Source: Oscillospiraceae bacterium (GTDB taxonomy: Bacteria; Bacillota; Clostridia; Oscillospirales; CAG-382). From it: a DNA stretch of 64,000 nucleotides. How positions within the stretch are numbered: position 1 is the first letter of the stretch; every line of letters begins with the position of its first letter. The stretch lies in assembly GCA_015063885.1 (NCBI GenBank), contig SVTH01000005.1, positions 62,001 to 126,000 on the forward strand, read 5' to 3'. Positions 1 to 8,171 of this stretch are shown here, one piece after another. The translations under genes and the position numbers were made by a program. The notes below the pieces were generated by a model. The model was not told where the DNA came from. It searched no databases and saw only the letters and a list, made by a program, of their open reading frames with translations.

Positions 1-233
1 AAATGGGCGCAGGCGGTGACAAGGTCGGATACCCACGGAGCCCCTTCCCGCGGCTTCATCCAAAAGAAGGCAGGGGCTCCTACCGCCAAAGCGGCAAGCA
101 AAAGCACCAAGGACGCAACGTCGCCGATCAGCTTCCCGTGATAGAGAAGGGTCAATACGGCAACCGCGGCGTGAACCGCCAGGGGATGCACTGCGGGAAG
201 CAGCCATTTTTGATAGCTTTTGGTCTTTTTCAT
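1..233 (-). CDS. Unknown membrane protein, 5' part only
   Basis: About 77 codons of a gene that leaves the window on the left without reaching a stop. I do not recognise it. The ATG at 231-233 is preceded by an AAGGAG-type ribosome site near 241-249, which fixes the start. The first nine residues are basic (MKKTKSYQK). Two hydrophobic stretches follow, at about residues 17-32 and 40-57, so it is probably an integral membrane protein with at least two spans. It is separated from jag by a strong terminator, so it is probably not part of the rpmH-jag operon. No function is proposed. Confidence 0.55.
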   Translation of the reverse strand, partial: MKKTKSYQKWLLPAVHPLAVHAAVAVLTLLYHGKLIGDVASLVLLLAALAVGAPAFFWMKPREGAPWVSDLVTACAH

Positions 234-328
234 TCTCGTCGTCTCCTTTCCACGGCTTCATGATACCAAAAAAGGGCAGAAAAGTCAACCTTATTCCCCA
301 AAACTTTACAAACGGTTTGCACAAAAGC

Positions 329-361
329 AAAAAAATCCTCCTCCCGGTTGGGGGAGGAGGA
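329..361 (-). terminator. Rho-independent terminator after jag
   Basis: Read on the minus strand, a 10-bp stem (TCCTCCTCCC at 352-361 pairing with GGGAGGAGGA at 336-345) closes a six-base loop and is followed by a run of T. It lies 16 bp past the jag stop codon and ends the rpmH-rnpA-yidD-yidC-jag transcript. Confidence 0.9.
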
Positions 362-376
362 CGGAACGCTATTGAC

Positions 377-1003
377 TTAGTCCTTCTGGGGAGCGATGAC
401 GATCTTACGGTCTGCACCCTCGCCTACGGAGTAGGTGGTGACGCCCTCGATCTTCTGACATTCCGCATGGACGATACGGCGCTCGTAAGCGGACATGGGG
501 TCAAGGGCAAAAGCACGGTGGTACTTCAGCACCTTCTCCGCCATACGGCGGGCCATGCCGCAGAGGGTCTCGGCACGCTTTGCACGGTAGCCCTGAGCGT
601 CTACGGAAACGCGGTAGTAACCGGGTCTGCCCAGGTTGGCGGACAGGGTGGCCAGGTACTGAACGGAGTCCAGCACGTCCCCTCTTCTGCCGATCAAAGC
701 GCCCAGGCCCTGACCTACCACGTTGAGAGAAACCTCCTCTTCCGTCTCGGAAACCACCTCAACGGAAGCGTTCAGCTTCATGTTTTCAATCAGCTTTTCC
801 AAAAATTCCACGGCACGGATGGCGGGAGTTTCGGGGATGAACACACGCACCTTCGCCTCTGCGGCGCCGATGCCGAACAAGCCCTTTTTGCCCTCCTCCA
901 GTACCTCGTGCTGAACCTGATCGGGGGTCTTCCCCAGCTCAGCCGCGCCGTTTTCCAGCGCCAGGGCAACCGTCTTGCCGGTTGCGATCACTTCTCTTAT
1001 CAT
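377..1003 (-). CDS. jag: Jag/KhpB RNA-binding protein
   Basis: Cytoplasmic RNA-binding protein of the Jag (KhpB, SpoIIIJ-associated) family. Three parts are visible in order: an N-terminal Jag domain (about residues 1-50, with the GKKGLFGIG motif), a KH domain (about 75-150, GALIGRRGDVLDSVQYL) and a C-terminal R3H domain (about 150-208, with SAYERRIVHAE). Length is normal for the family. I chose the ATG at 1003 rather than the TTG at 1009, because the AAGGA site then has a six-base spacing. It follows yidC closely at the end of the rpmH operon, the usual place for this gene in Bacillota, where Jag works with YidC and in post-transcriptional control of the cell envelope. Confidence 0.95.
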   Translation of the reverse strand: MIREVIATGKTVALALENGAAELGKTPDQVQHEVLEEGKKGLFGIGAAEAKVRVFIPETPAIRAVEFLEKLIENMKLNASVEVVSETEEEVSLNVVGQGLGALIGRRGDVLDSVQYLATLSANLGRPGYYRVSVDAQGYRAKRAETLCGMARRMAEKVLKYHRAFALDPMSAYERRIVHAECQKIEGVTTYSVGEGADRKIVIAPQKD

Positions 1004-1022
1004 AAACAATCCTTAAATATAC

Positions 1023-2447
1023 TCATTCGTTGTTGGGCTCGTCGTCCTCCGCAGAGAGCATCTCGATGGAGGTGGGCTTGCGGTAGGGAAGCTCCGACTT
1101 CTTGCCGGAGGGCTTGGGTCGTGCAGTCTCGATGTGGGCGGCGGGAGAGCTGCCGCTGACCTCAAGGTCTGCGTAGCTGTCGTCGTCCTCGTCCACCTCG
1201 ATGGTGATGACCTTCTTCTTTTTGCTCTTGGACTTAGCCATCAGCTCCTTGGCCGCCGCATCCAGCTCTTCCTGGGTGAAGCGGGGGATGGGATAGAACT
1301 TGTTCATCAAGGGCATCTTCACCATGGTCAGCAGAGTACGCCAGATCCAGTAGCAACCGATGGCCGCAGGCATCATCAGGGTGAATACGGTGGACATCAG
1401 AGGCATACCCACGGTCATGAACATACCGGGCTTGACGGGGTTGCCGTCGGGACCGGTCTGAGCGGGCTGGCTGCGCATAGTGAGCTTATGGCTGAGGAAA
1501 GAGGTCAGGAATACCAGGATGGGAACCAACAGAAGGGCCCAATCCCGCCAGGTGTCGTTTTCGCCGAAATCGAAGGAGGGCTGGTTCAACAAATTGACGC
1601 CGAACACGGTAAAGTTGGGCATCATATCCCCGAAATAAGCCTTCTCCCCGTTTGCTTCCTCCACGTAAAGGAGGTAGGGGTTCTCGTAATTTGCGGGCAG
1701 TGCGCCTGCTTCCTTCAAAGCAGCCACGTAGTCCTCGCCGAAGCGGGAGAAGACGGAGGCAACTGCGGTCTCGCGGTAGCTTGCGTTGGCTTCTGCATTG
1801 ATGGCGTATTTGTCAAAGCCGTTTTCCAGCTTCAGGATCTCCTTCTCGTCTGCCTTGGGGTCCTTAACCTGCACGGAAGCGCCCAGCTTCACCTGCTCCT
1901 CGATCAAGAGGGTGTTGGCTTCCTTGGCGGCGGCGTGATCCTTCACCAGGTTCTGACGGATGTGATCCAGGTAATCAAAGGAATACTGCGCAATGGAGGA
2001 AGCAAAGTCCTCATCCGCATACTCGGGATGCTGTTCCGTCACTACCGTCTCGATGTGATCGATTGCCTGATCGGTAAAATTGGAAGAATAGGTCACAGGC
2101 TCACGGACGATGGTAAACAAAATCAGAATGATGGGCAGCTGGATCAGCAGAGGCAGACAGCCGGAAAAGGGGCTGACCCCTTCCTGCTGATGCATCTCGT
2201 TGATCTCCATCTGCATCTTCTGCTGGGTCACGCGGTCGGTACGTCCTGCGTACTTCTTGCGGATGGCGTAATCCTTGGGGCGGATCTTGGCCATGGCGAT
2301 CTGGGATTTCTGCTGCTTGATGGCAAGGGGAAGCAGGATCAGCTCAAACGCCAAAGCGAAGAAGAACAAGCCGAAGAAGTAGGAGTTCTGCGAGATCCAC
2401 ACGCAGGCCTTCATAACGTAGCTAAAGGGAACGTAAATGAAACTCAT
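1023..2447 (-). CDS. yidC: YidC/Oxa1 membrane protein insertase
   Basis: Inserts and folds membrane proteins, alone or with SecYEG. The family core is clear: a first transmembrane segment (about residues 15-40) followed by IKQQKSQ and the basic cytoplasmic loop, a hydrophobic segment with CLPLLIQLPIILILF (about 100-125), and later segments around 295-320, 345-375 and 375-395. Unusually, about 165 mostly hydrophilic residues separate the second and third membrane segments, and the C-terminus has an Asp/Glu tract (EVDEDDDSYADLE). The ATG at 2447 starts with the family-typical MSFIYVPF. A TTG at 2462, overlapping the yidD stop, is an alternative. The cluster position supports the call. Confidence 0.93.
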   Translation of the reverse strand: MSFIYVPFSYVMKACVWISQNSYFFGLFFFALAFELILLPLAIKQQKSQIAMAKIRPKDYAIRKKYAGRTDRVTQQKMQMEINEMHQQEGVSPFSGCLPLLIQLPIILILFTIVREPVTYSSNFTDQAIDHIETVVTEQHPEYADEDFASSIAQYSFDYLDHIRQNLVKDHAAAKEANTLLIEEQVKLGASVQVKDPKADEKEILKLENGFDKYAINAEANASYRETAVASVFSRFGEDYVAALKEAGALPANYENPYLLYVEEANGEKAYFGDMMPNFTVFGVNLLNQPSFDFGENDTWRDWALLLVPILVFLTSFLSHKLTMRSQPAQTGPDGNPVKPGMFMTVGMPLMSTVFTLMMPAAIGCYWIWRTLLTMVKMPLMNKFYPIPRFTQEELDAAAKELMAKSKSKKKKVITIEVDEDDDSYADLEVSGSSPAAHIETARPKPSGKKSELPYRKPTSIEMLSAEDDEPNNE

Positions 2448-2458
2448 AACTTGTTTTT

Positions 2459-2710
2459 TCAAACCTTTCGATCTTTTGGGGGAATCTTTTTTCTCCGGCG
2501 CTCGGGCACGGGATCAAACCCGCTTCCCCCCCAGGGGTTACAACGCAAAAGTCTCTTGACAGCCAAAAAAATGCCGACGAACACCCCACGTTTTTCAATG
2601 GCCTCAATGGCGTACTGGGAACACGTCGGCATATAACGACAGCAAGGCGGTAATGCCGGAGAAATATGCTTTTGGTAGAACCGTATCATGGCAATACAGA
2701 TACGCTTCAT
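2459..2710 (-). CDS. yidD: YidD membrane protein insertion efficiency factor
   Basis: Small (83 aa) YidD-family protein that assists insertion of membrane proteins. Seen directly: amphipathic N-terminus [20 protein letters not shown], then [19 protein letters not shown] and [17 protein letters not shown], the cysteine-containing signature of the family. Its ATG overlaps the rnpA stop in an ATGA arrangement, and its own stop overlaps the possible TTG start of yidC, so the genes are probably translationally coupled. The order rpmH-rnpA-yidD-yidC-jag is the standard one in Bacillota. Confidence 0.96.
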   Translation of the reverse strand: MKRICIAMIRFYQKHISPALPPCCRYMPTCSQYAIEAIEKRGVFVGIFLAVKRLLRCNPWGGSGFDPVPERRRKKIPPKDRKV

Positions 2711-3066
2711 TTCGAATCCTCAAGAAGGGTTGCTTTGCCCAATACTTCTCCCATCTCGTCGCGGATCACGGTAAACTCCGCAGTACAAGCGGGCTGCTTT
2801 GCAACGATGACGATCAGATATCCGTTCTTAAGATTCGGCAGGTGGTAACGGAAGGCCTCTCGGAAAAGCCGCTTCACACGGTTTCTCACCACTGCCTTCC
2901 CCCGTTTTTTGGAAACGGTAAGTCCGAGCAAGGAACGGTCCCTCTCACGGCTCTTCAGGACGTACAGCACCATCGTGGGAGAAGAAACGCTTTTCCCCTT
3001 GCGGTAAGCGCGGGAAAACAAATGATTCTTCTTCAACGGGTAAAGCTTATACTTCCGTCTTTCCAT
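2707..3066 (-). CDS. rnpA: Ribonuclease P protein component
   Basis: Protein subunit of RNase P, which binds the RNA subunit and helps mature the 5' ends of tRNAs. The diagnostic RNR helix is present ([22 protein letters not shown]), preceded by [18 protein letters not shown], which forms the usual N-terminal substrate-binding part. The length, about 119 aa, is normal. The start is not certain: I use the ATG at 3066, which gives [11 protein letters not shown], but a TTG at 3078 has better spacing from the AAGG ahead of it. The gene follows rpmH and overlaps yidD by four bases. Confidence 0.95.
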   Translation of the reverse strand: MERRKYKLYPLKKNHLFSRAYRKGKSVSSPTMVLYVLKSRERDRSLLGLTVSKKRGKAVVRNRVKRLFREAFRYHLPNLKNGYLIVIVAKQPACTAEFTVIRDEMGEVLGKATLLEDSK

Positions 3067-3112
3067 AAGATCTTTCAAACCGCCTTGCTCGAAATCAATA
3101 GCAGATTGCAGA

Positions 3113-3247
3113 TTAATAGGTCAGCTGATATCTGCCCTTAGCGCGTCTTCTCTTGAGAACTTTTCTGCCGTTGGCGGTAGCCATTCTCTTACGGAAACCG
3201 TGCTCCATCATTCTGTGTCTCTTCTTGGGCTGGTAAGTACGCTTCAT
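3113..3247 (-). CDS. rpmH: Ribosomal protein L34
   Basis: A 44-residue protein of the large ribosomal subunit, starting [18 protein letters not shown] and ending [13 protein letters not shown], which is unmistakable L34. It is extremely basic and has the family-typical length. It heads the rpmH-rnpA-yidD-yidC-jag operon and has its own promoter upstream (3362-3390) with a leader of about 110 bases. In many Bacillota dnaA lies divergently next to this gene; here murA occupies that place. Confidence 0.98.
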   Translation of the reverse strand: MKRTYQPKKRHRMMEHGFRKRMATANGRKVLKRRRAKGRYQLTY

Positions 3248-3361
3248 ATCTCTTTACACCTCCGTGTCGGTTTTTTATGCCTCGTCTTACCGTGAAGACG
3301 GGTTGGCAATTTTGGGATAGGAAAAAAGGCATATTCGCACATCGTAGTATGCCAATCATTA

Positions 3362-3390
3362 TTATTAGCATATTTTTCGGGTTTTGTCAA
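3362..3390 (-). promoter_or_regulatory. Promoter of the rpmH operon
   Basis: On the minus strand a perfect -35 TTGACA (3385-3390) is followed after 17 bases by TAATAA (3362-3367). The 315-bp gap between rpmH and murA holds only this promoter and the murA promoter. I see no DnaA boxes in it, so it is not an obvious origin. Confidence 0.75.
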
Positions 3391-3474
3391 GCGTTTTTTC
3401 AAAAAAATCCCGTTTCCTCCCCTTGTGTCCCCTCCCTTCCCCCGAGAAATTCACACAAAAGATGCAATTCCGTC

Positions 3475-3503
3475 TTGACATTTCACAAAAAACAGGCTAT
3501 GAT
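3475..3503 (+). promoter_or_regulatory. Promoter of murA
   Basis: TTGACA at 3475-3480, a 17-base spacer, and TATGAT at 3498-3503, about 60 bases before the murA start. A GGAGG ribosome site follows at about 3552. Confidence 0.8.
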
Positions 3504-3562
3504 AGATAATAGGATATCTCTGTCCATTTCTTACCAAATACCCTTTTTCCCGGAGGAACTCT

Positions 3563-4855
3563 ATGGAAAAGTTATATATCAAAGGCGGAAAGCCCCTGCG
3601 GGGCATTATCGAAACGGGAGGCATGAAGAATGCCGCGGATCCCATCTTTTTTGCCACCCTTTTGGTGGGTGACGTTTGCGTGATTGAAAACGTACCCGAC
3701 GCGGCGGACATCCGTCACGCCAGCGAGATCCTCACCGAGCTGGGTGCCGTGATCGCTTATATGGGCGACCATACATACCAGGTGGACACCCGTTACGTCA
3801 ACCGTGCCAACATTCCCAACGTTCTGGCGGCCAAGCTCCGCTCCTCCTATTATCTTTTGGGAGCGGGTCTGGGCAGATTCGGCAAGGTGGAGACGGGCTA
3901 CCCCGGCGGCTGTGACTTCGGTTCCCGCCCCATTGACCAGCACGTGAAGGGCTTCCGCGCCCTGGGTGCTACCGTAGAGGAGGACGGCACGGAGTGCCGC
4001 ATCCGCTGTCGTGCGGAAAACGGGCTGAAGGGAAGCTCCGTATACCTGGACGTTCCCTCCGTGGGCGCCACCATCAACATCATGCTTGCCGCCTGCCGTG
4101 CGGAAGGCACCACCGTCATCGACAACGCCGCAAGAGAGCCCCACATCGTAGACGTGGCCTCCTTCCTGAACAGCTGCGGCGCCAACATTATGGGTGCAGG
4201 TACCCCTACCATCAAGATCGTGGGCGTGGAGAACCTGTACGGAAGCCGTTACGCCGTGGTTCCCGATATGATCGAGGCGGGCACCTACATCATGGCGGCC
4301 GCCGCCACCAAGGGTGAGGTCACCGTGACCGGCGTCATCCCCCGCCATCTGGAATCTCTTACCGCAAAGCTGGAGGAGATGGGTGTGAACATCGAGGAGG
4401 GGGACGATTCCATCACCGTCCACGCTCCCGCACCCGACGCACCTCCCATGCACGCCGTCCGCGTGAAGACCGCCTTCTATCCCGGCTTCCCCACGGATAT
4501 GCACCCTCAGATCGCCACTCTGCTTTGCCTGGCCAACGGGGAAAGCAAGCTGACGGAATCCGTCTGGGCAAACCGCTTCCAGTACGTGCCCGAGCTTCAG
4601 CGTATGGGTGCCAAGCTGACGGTCTCCGGCAGTGACCTGCTGATCACCGGGGTGCGGCAGCTCACCCCCGCCAACGTCCGTGCCGTTGACCTCCGCGCAG
4701 GCGCCGCCATGGTCATCGCCGCTTTGGCCACCGAGGGCACCACCATCGTGGACGATATCCATCACATCCTGAGAGGTTACGAGCGGATCGTGGAGAAGCT
4801 GAACGCCGTGGGCGCAGACGTGCGTCTGGTGAAGCTCCCCGACCCCATTACCTAA
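3563..4855 (+). CDS. murA: UDP-N-acetylglucosamine 1-carboxyvinyltransferase
   Basis: First committed step of peptidoglycan synthesis in the cytoplasm: transfers enolpyruvate from phosphoenolpyruvate to UDP-GlcNAc. EPSP-synthase fold of 430 residues, the normal length. Lys22 and Asn23 (GGMKNAADPI) match the conserved substrate-binding pair. Cys117 in PGGCDFGSRP matches the catalytic cysteine that is the target of fosfomycin, so the enzyme should be of the sensitive type. The GGAGG site and promoter just upstream fix the start. It is followed after 25 bp by the RNase J gene, probably in one transcript. Bacillota often have two MurA paralogues; I cannot say which this is. Confidence 0.96.
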   Translation: MEKLYIKGGKPLRGIIETGGMKNAADPIFFATLLVGDVCVIENVPDAADIRHASEILTELGAVIAYMGDHTYQVDTRYVNRANIPNVLAAKLRSSYYLLGAGLGRFGKVETGYPGGCDFGSRPIDQHVKGFRALGATVEEDGTECRIRCRAENGLKGSSVYLDVPSVGATINIMLAACRAEGTTVIDNAAREPHIVDVASFLNSCGANIMGAGTPTIKIVGVENLYGSRYAVVPDMIEAGTYIMAAAATKGEVTVTGVIPRHLESLTAKLEEMGVNIEEGDDSITVHAPAPDAPPMHAVRVKTAFYPGFPTDMHPQIATLLCLANGESKLTESVWANRFQYVPELQRMGAKLTVSGSDLLITGVRQLTPANVRAVDLRAGAAMVIAALATEGTTIVDDIHHILRGYERIVEKLNAVGADVRLVKLPDPIT

Positions 4856-4880
4856 CCCGGCAGACTAAATTTGGAGTAAC

Positions 4881-6677
4881 ATGAAGAAGACAAACAACAT
4901 CGAAGAAATTATCGAAAAGAAAAAAGCAAAACAAGAAAGAAACGCCGCCAAAAGCGGGGCAAACTTAGTAGAAAAGATCGCCCCCAAGGCCAAAAAGCCC
5001 GCACCGGCGGAGAAAAAGAAGCCGAACACCGTGAAGATCATCCCCTTGGGCGGTGTGGACGGCATCGGCATGAACATCACCGCCTTTGAATACGGCGAGG
5101 ATATCATCGTGGTGGATTGCGGTATCGCCTTCCCCGAGGGCGACATGCCCGGGGTGGACGTGGTGATCCCCGATTTCACCTACCTGGTGAAGAATGCCCA
5201 CAAGGTGAGAGGCCTGGTGCTTACCCACGGCCACGAGGACCACATCGGAAGCGTTCCTTATTTATTAAAGAAGCTCCCCTGCGAGGTCTACGGCACCCGT
5301 CTGACTCTGGGGATCCTGGACGGCAAGCTTCAGGAGCACAACATCCGCACGGAGGATCTCTTTGAGATCCGCGCAGGGGAAATGATCACCCTGGGCGCCT
5401 TTGACGTGGAGTTCATCCACGTGAACCACTCCATGCCCGACGCCGTGGCTCTTTGCATCACCACCCCCTGCGGACGGATCGTCCACACCGGGGATTTCAA
5501 GATCGACTTCACCCCCATCGGCACCACTCCCATCGACCTGGCGCGGTTTGCCGAGCTGGGCAGAAAGGGCGTCAAGGTGCTGATGTGCGATTCCACCAAT
5601 GCGGAGCGCCCCGGGTACACTCCCAGCGAAAGCACCCTCAACGCCTCCTTTGACCGCATCCTCAGCGACGACACCCGCCGTGTGGTCATCGCCACCTTCT
5701 CCTCCAACGTGCACCGTGTTCAGCAGATCTTAGACGCCTGCGCCAAGGCGGACCGCAAGGTAGCCCTCACCGGCAGAAGCCTGCAGAACGTGGTCCGTGC
5801 CGCCCGCCAGCTGGGATATATCGACATCCCCGAGGGGCTGATGATCGACCTTTCCGAATGCAAGTACTTCCCCCCGGAAAAGCTTGCCATCATCACCACG
5901 GGCAGTCAGGGAGAGCCTATGAGCGCCCTTTACCGTATGGCCTTCGGCGCCCATCCCATGGTGGCTCTGTCTTCCACGGATCTGGTGGTGCTTTCCGCCT
6001 CCTGCATCCCCGGCAATGAGAAGCTGGTGACCAAGATCATCAACGAGCTTTACAAACTGGGGGTAGAGGTGATCACCGACCGTACCGACGACGTTCACGT
6101 GTCCGGCCACGCCTGCCGCGAGGAGCTGAAGGTGCTCCACAGCCTGGTGAAGGCGGACAGCTTCATCCCCCTCCACGGGGAATACAAGCATCTGGTGGCC
6201 CACGCCAACCTGGCGAAGGCCTTGGGCACCAAGCCCCAGAACATCCTGCTTCCCGAAGCGGGGCGGATCATTGAAATGGACCGCCGCGGGATCCATTGGG
6301 GAGACGCCGTGGAAAGCGGCAGAGTGATGATCGACAGCGCAGGCGGGGAGGGCGTGGAATCCGCCGTTCTCCGTGACCGTGTGAATCTGGCGGAATCCGG
6401 GATCCTGTTCATCACCGCAGGGATCACTCCTAGGGGAGAGCTTGCCGTGATGCCCGAGATCGTTTCCCGCGGGTTTGTTTACGTCAAGGAAAACGAGGAG
6501 CTTTTGCGGTACCTGGAGGATATGGCGCGGAAATTCCTGCTGAAGGCCTTGGATCGGGGCGTTACCGACCCCACCGCCCTGGGCAACCGCATCAAGGACG
6601 ACATGGCCAACACCGTTTATCAGAAAACCAAGCGCAAGCCCTTGATCGTCACCGTTATCACAGAAGTGGATATGTAA
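4881..6677 (+). CDS. rnj: Ribonuclease J
   Basis: Metallo-beta-lactamase/beta-CASP ribonuclease with 5'-3' exo- and endonuclease activity, central to mRNA decay and rRNA maturation in Bacillota. Visible: the metal-binding motif LTHGHEDHIG near residue 115, later metal ligands (HVNHSMPDA, HTGDFKID), the beta-CASP region (about 240-420) and SGHACREELKVL near 410. The first 50 residues are a Lys/Ala-rich, probably disordered extension, which makes the protein longer (598 aa) than the usual 550-560. GGAG lies seven bases before the ATG. It is probably cotranscribed with murA and ends at the strong terminator at 6761. Confidence 0.95.
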   Translation: MKKTNNIEEIIEKKKAKQERNAAKSGANLVEKIAPKAKKPAPAEKKKPNTVKIIPLGGVDGIGMNITAFEYGEDIIVVDCGIAFPEGDMPGVDVVIPDFTYLVKNAHKVRGLVLTHGHEDHIGSVPYLLKKLPCEVYGTRLTLGILDGKLQEHNIRTEDLFEIRAGEMITLGAFDVEFIHVNHSMPDAVALCITTPCGRIVHTGDFKIDFTPIGTTPIDLARFAELGRKGVKVLMCDSTNAERPGYTPSESTLNASFDRILSDDTRRVVIATFSSNVHRVQQILDACAKADRKVALTGRSLQNVVRAARQLGYIDIPEGLMIDLSECKYFPPEKLAIITTGSQGEPMSALYRMAFGAHPMVALSSTDLVVLSASCIPGNEKLVTKIINELYKLGVEVITDRTDDVHVSGHACREELKVLHSLVKADSFIPLHGEYKHLVAHANLAKALGTKPQNILLPEAGRIIEMDRRGIHWGDAVESGRVMIDSAGGEGVESAVLRDRVNLAESGILFITAGITPRGELAVMPEIVSRGFVYVKENEELLRYLEDMARKFLLKALDRGVTDPTALGNRIKDDMANTVYQKTKRKPLIVTVITEVDM

Positions 6678-6678
6678 G

Positions 6679-6741
6679 AGTACGTTAAGGGGATTTTTCG
6701 AGCAGGAGTACGTTAAGGGGATTTTTCGGAAAAATCCCCTT
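6679..6741 (+). repeat. Short tandem duplication and hairpin after rnj
   Basis: The sequence AGTACGTTAAGGGGATTTTT occurs twice, from 6679 and from 6709, a 30-bp tandem duplication just after the rnj stop. The second copy runs into its own complement (GGGGATTTTTCG/GGAAAAATCCCC region, about 6718-6741), so the RNA can fold there ahead of the main terminator. Confidence 0.7.
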
Positions 6742-6760
6742 AAAAACCCCAAAAGCAGTG

Positions 6761-6796
6761 CCGAAACGCAACAATGCGTTTCGGTTTTTGTTTTTT
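6761..6796 (+). terminator. Terminator of murA-rnj
   Basis: Perfect 10-bp stem (CCGAAACGCA / TGCGTTTCGG) with a four-base loop, followed by TTTTTGTTTTTT. Confidence 0.93.
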
Positions 6797-6843
6797 GGAG
6801 GAGAAGAAATGCTACGTATGGCACAACCGCTACCCCTTGTATT

Positions 6844-7215
6844 GTCACTCTGAGCAAGGCAGGGAGCACAGTTTTTTCCATAGGAGCATACGGTAAAATC
6901 CCTGCCGCGTCGAACTTCCGCGCATGGCGTGAGCCTAAGCGGAAGTCAAAAAATGCCAAGCATTTTTTGAGGGTATGGTAACACATTAGCACTACCGCTT
7001 TTTTCCGTTCCGTCAGTTACTTAAAACAGTTCTTTCGTTACAGAAAGGATACATCTAATTCCCTACCATATCCCTGCGGGGCGCAAAGCACCCCTTGGTT
7101 TTGCTCCGAACGGCACTAACGTGCCTTTCCTTCTCCGCAAAACTTCGACTCCGCCGCGGGAGAGCCTTTTCTTTCCTATCCTTACCCCCTTCTCCGCGGC
7201 TCCGCTCAGAATGAC
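6844..7215 (+). repeat. Repeat element A1 (structured, inverted ends)
   Basis: First complete copy of family A. Ends are GTCACTCTGAGC (6844-6855) and GCTCAGAATGAC (7204-7215), an 11-of-12 inverted match. Inside: a hairpin with arms ACTTCCGC (6914-6921) and GCGGAAGT (6939-6946) enclosing GGCGTGAGCC; then TCAAAAAATGC/GCATTTTTTGA (6946-6970); a GGGG/CCCC hairpin after ATATCCCTGC; and GTTTTGC/GCAAAAC arms enclosing GGCAC/GTGCC. Flanks of about 40 bp (GCTACGTATRGC on the left; GATATAGCTCAATAACCGC on the right) are shared with other copies. The gap 6800-7325 holds no gene; apparent ORFs in it recur in every copy and are repeat sequence. Confidence 0.85.
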
Positions 7216-7324
7216 AGTCGAATTGATATAGCTCAATAACCGCTACGTATATCGACAGCACAGCGCCCACCGAAACCAAGGGCAAGAACGGCGAAACCGC
7301 CCTGCAAACGGCACCTCCCCCATC

Positions 7325-7353
7325 AAAAAACGACCCCTTTCGGAGTCGTTTTT
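7325..7353 (-). terminator. Terminator of the metF-metH operon
   Basis: On the minus strand AACGACTCC pairs with GGTCGTT around a short loop and runs into TTTTTT, directly after the stop of the sugar-isomerase-like gene. Confidence 0.85.
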
Positions 7354-7355
7354 CG

Positions 7356-8171
7356 TTACTTCAAATACCCTCTCAAGACCTCAAACGTCCTGTTCAGCTT
7401 GTCAAAATCGATCACCCCGCTGCTATCGAAGGAGGTGGCCTCCACGGTAAAGTCGCCGCGGTACCCCTGCTCCTTCAGGAAAGCAAACAGCCGGTCAAAA
7501 TCCACCCCGCCCTCTCCCGGGTGCAGGGTACGGAGATTCCCCCAATCCATATACCCGCCGCCGTAATCGTTGATATGGAAGTGGGCAAACCGAGGGAACA
7601 GCCACCGATTTTCTTCTTCATACAGCAGATCCGTCTGCCGATGGAACCGAGCCATTTTGGTATCGAAGGTAAAGCGAACGTCGGGATACGCCTCCGCCAG
7701 GGCAATCAGATGGGTCATGGGATCCTTGCGGTTGCAGACCACGTTTTCCACCGTGAGCAACAGTCCGTGTTCCCTTGCAATAGCGTCCAGAGTGCCAAAG
7801 CAGGCGATGTTGCGGGAGATCTCCTTGTCGGAATCTATCCCGCCCCAAAGGTGAAGCACCATTTTTTCGCTTCCCAGCTCTACCGCCAGCTCACAATTAC
7901 TGCGGAAGGCGGCCACAGCCGTCTCCACGTCCCCTGCTTCCCCGCGGCTGATGAGGTTGCCCACGGATTTCTCTGCGTGGAACACGGGGAAGGAGGCGTC
8001 CAGATCCTTTAAGAACCCCAAAAGCCCCCGGAGATCCTTGTGCCAATCCTCGTACATCATGAATTCAAAGCCGTCACAGGTCAGCTTCTCCATGCATTCC
8101 CCAAGCAGTCTGTAATCCCTGCCGTTGGGTCTGCCGATCACCGCCCCCGTGGAGCATAAAATGCGGTTCAT
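7356..8171 (-). CDS. Sugar phosphate isomerase/epimerase-like TIM barrel
   Basis: Cytoplasmic 271-residue protein of the xylose-isomerase-like/AP-endonuclease-2 superfamily. Seen: metal-ligand-type motifs VFHAEKS (about 65), MVLHLWGG (about 108), LLLTVENV (about 138), RFTFDTKMARFH (about 170), HFHINDYGG (about 198) and FTVEATSFDS near the end, spaced as in these metal-dependent barrels. The substrate cannot be told from sequence. Its start overlaps the metH stop by four bases (ATGA), so it is the last gene of the metF-metH operon. A link to one-carbon or methionine metabolism is suggested only by position. Confidence 0.8.
   Translation of the reverse strand: MNRILCSTGAVIGRPNGRDYRLLGECMEKLTCDGFEFMMYEDWHKDLRGLLGFLKDLDASFPVFHAEKSVGNLISRGEAGDVETAVAAFRSNCELAVELGSEKMVLHLWGGIDSDKEISRNIACFGTLDAIAREHGLLLTVENVVCNRKDPMTHLIALAEAYPDVRFTFDTKMARFHRQTDLLYEEENRWLFPRFAHFHINDYGGGYMDWGNLRTLHPGEGGVDFDRLFAFLKEQGYRGDFTVEATSFDSSGVIDFDKLNRTFEVLRGYLK

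Noticed and set aside
3248..3562. Replication origin between rpmH and murA
   Set aside because: No DnaA-box-like TTATCCACA motifs are visible; the gap is explained by two divergent promoters.
6905..6946. tRNA-like sequence in the repeats (GTCGAACTTCCG region resembling a T arm)
   Set aside because: No acceptor stem, anticodon arm or CCA context could be assembled around it.
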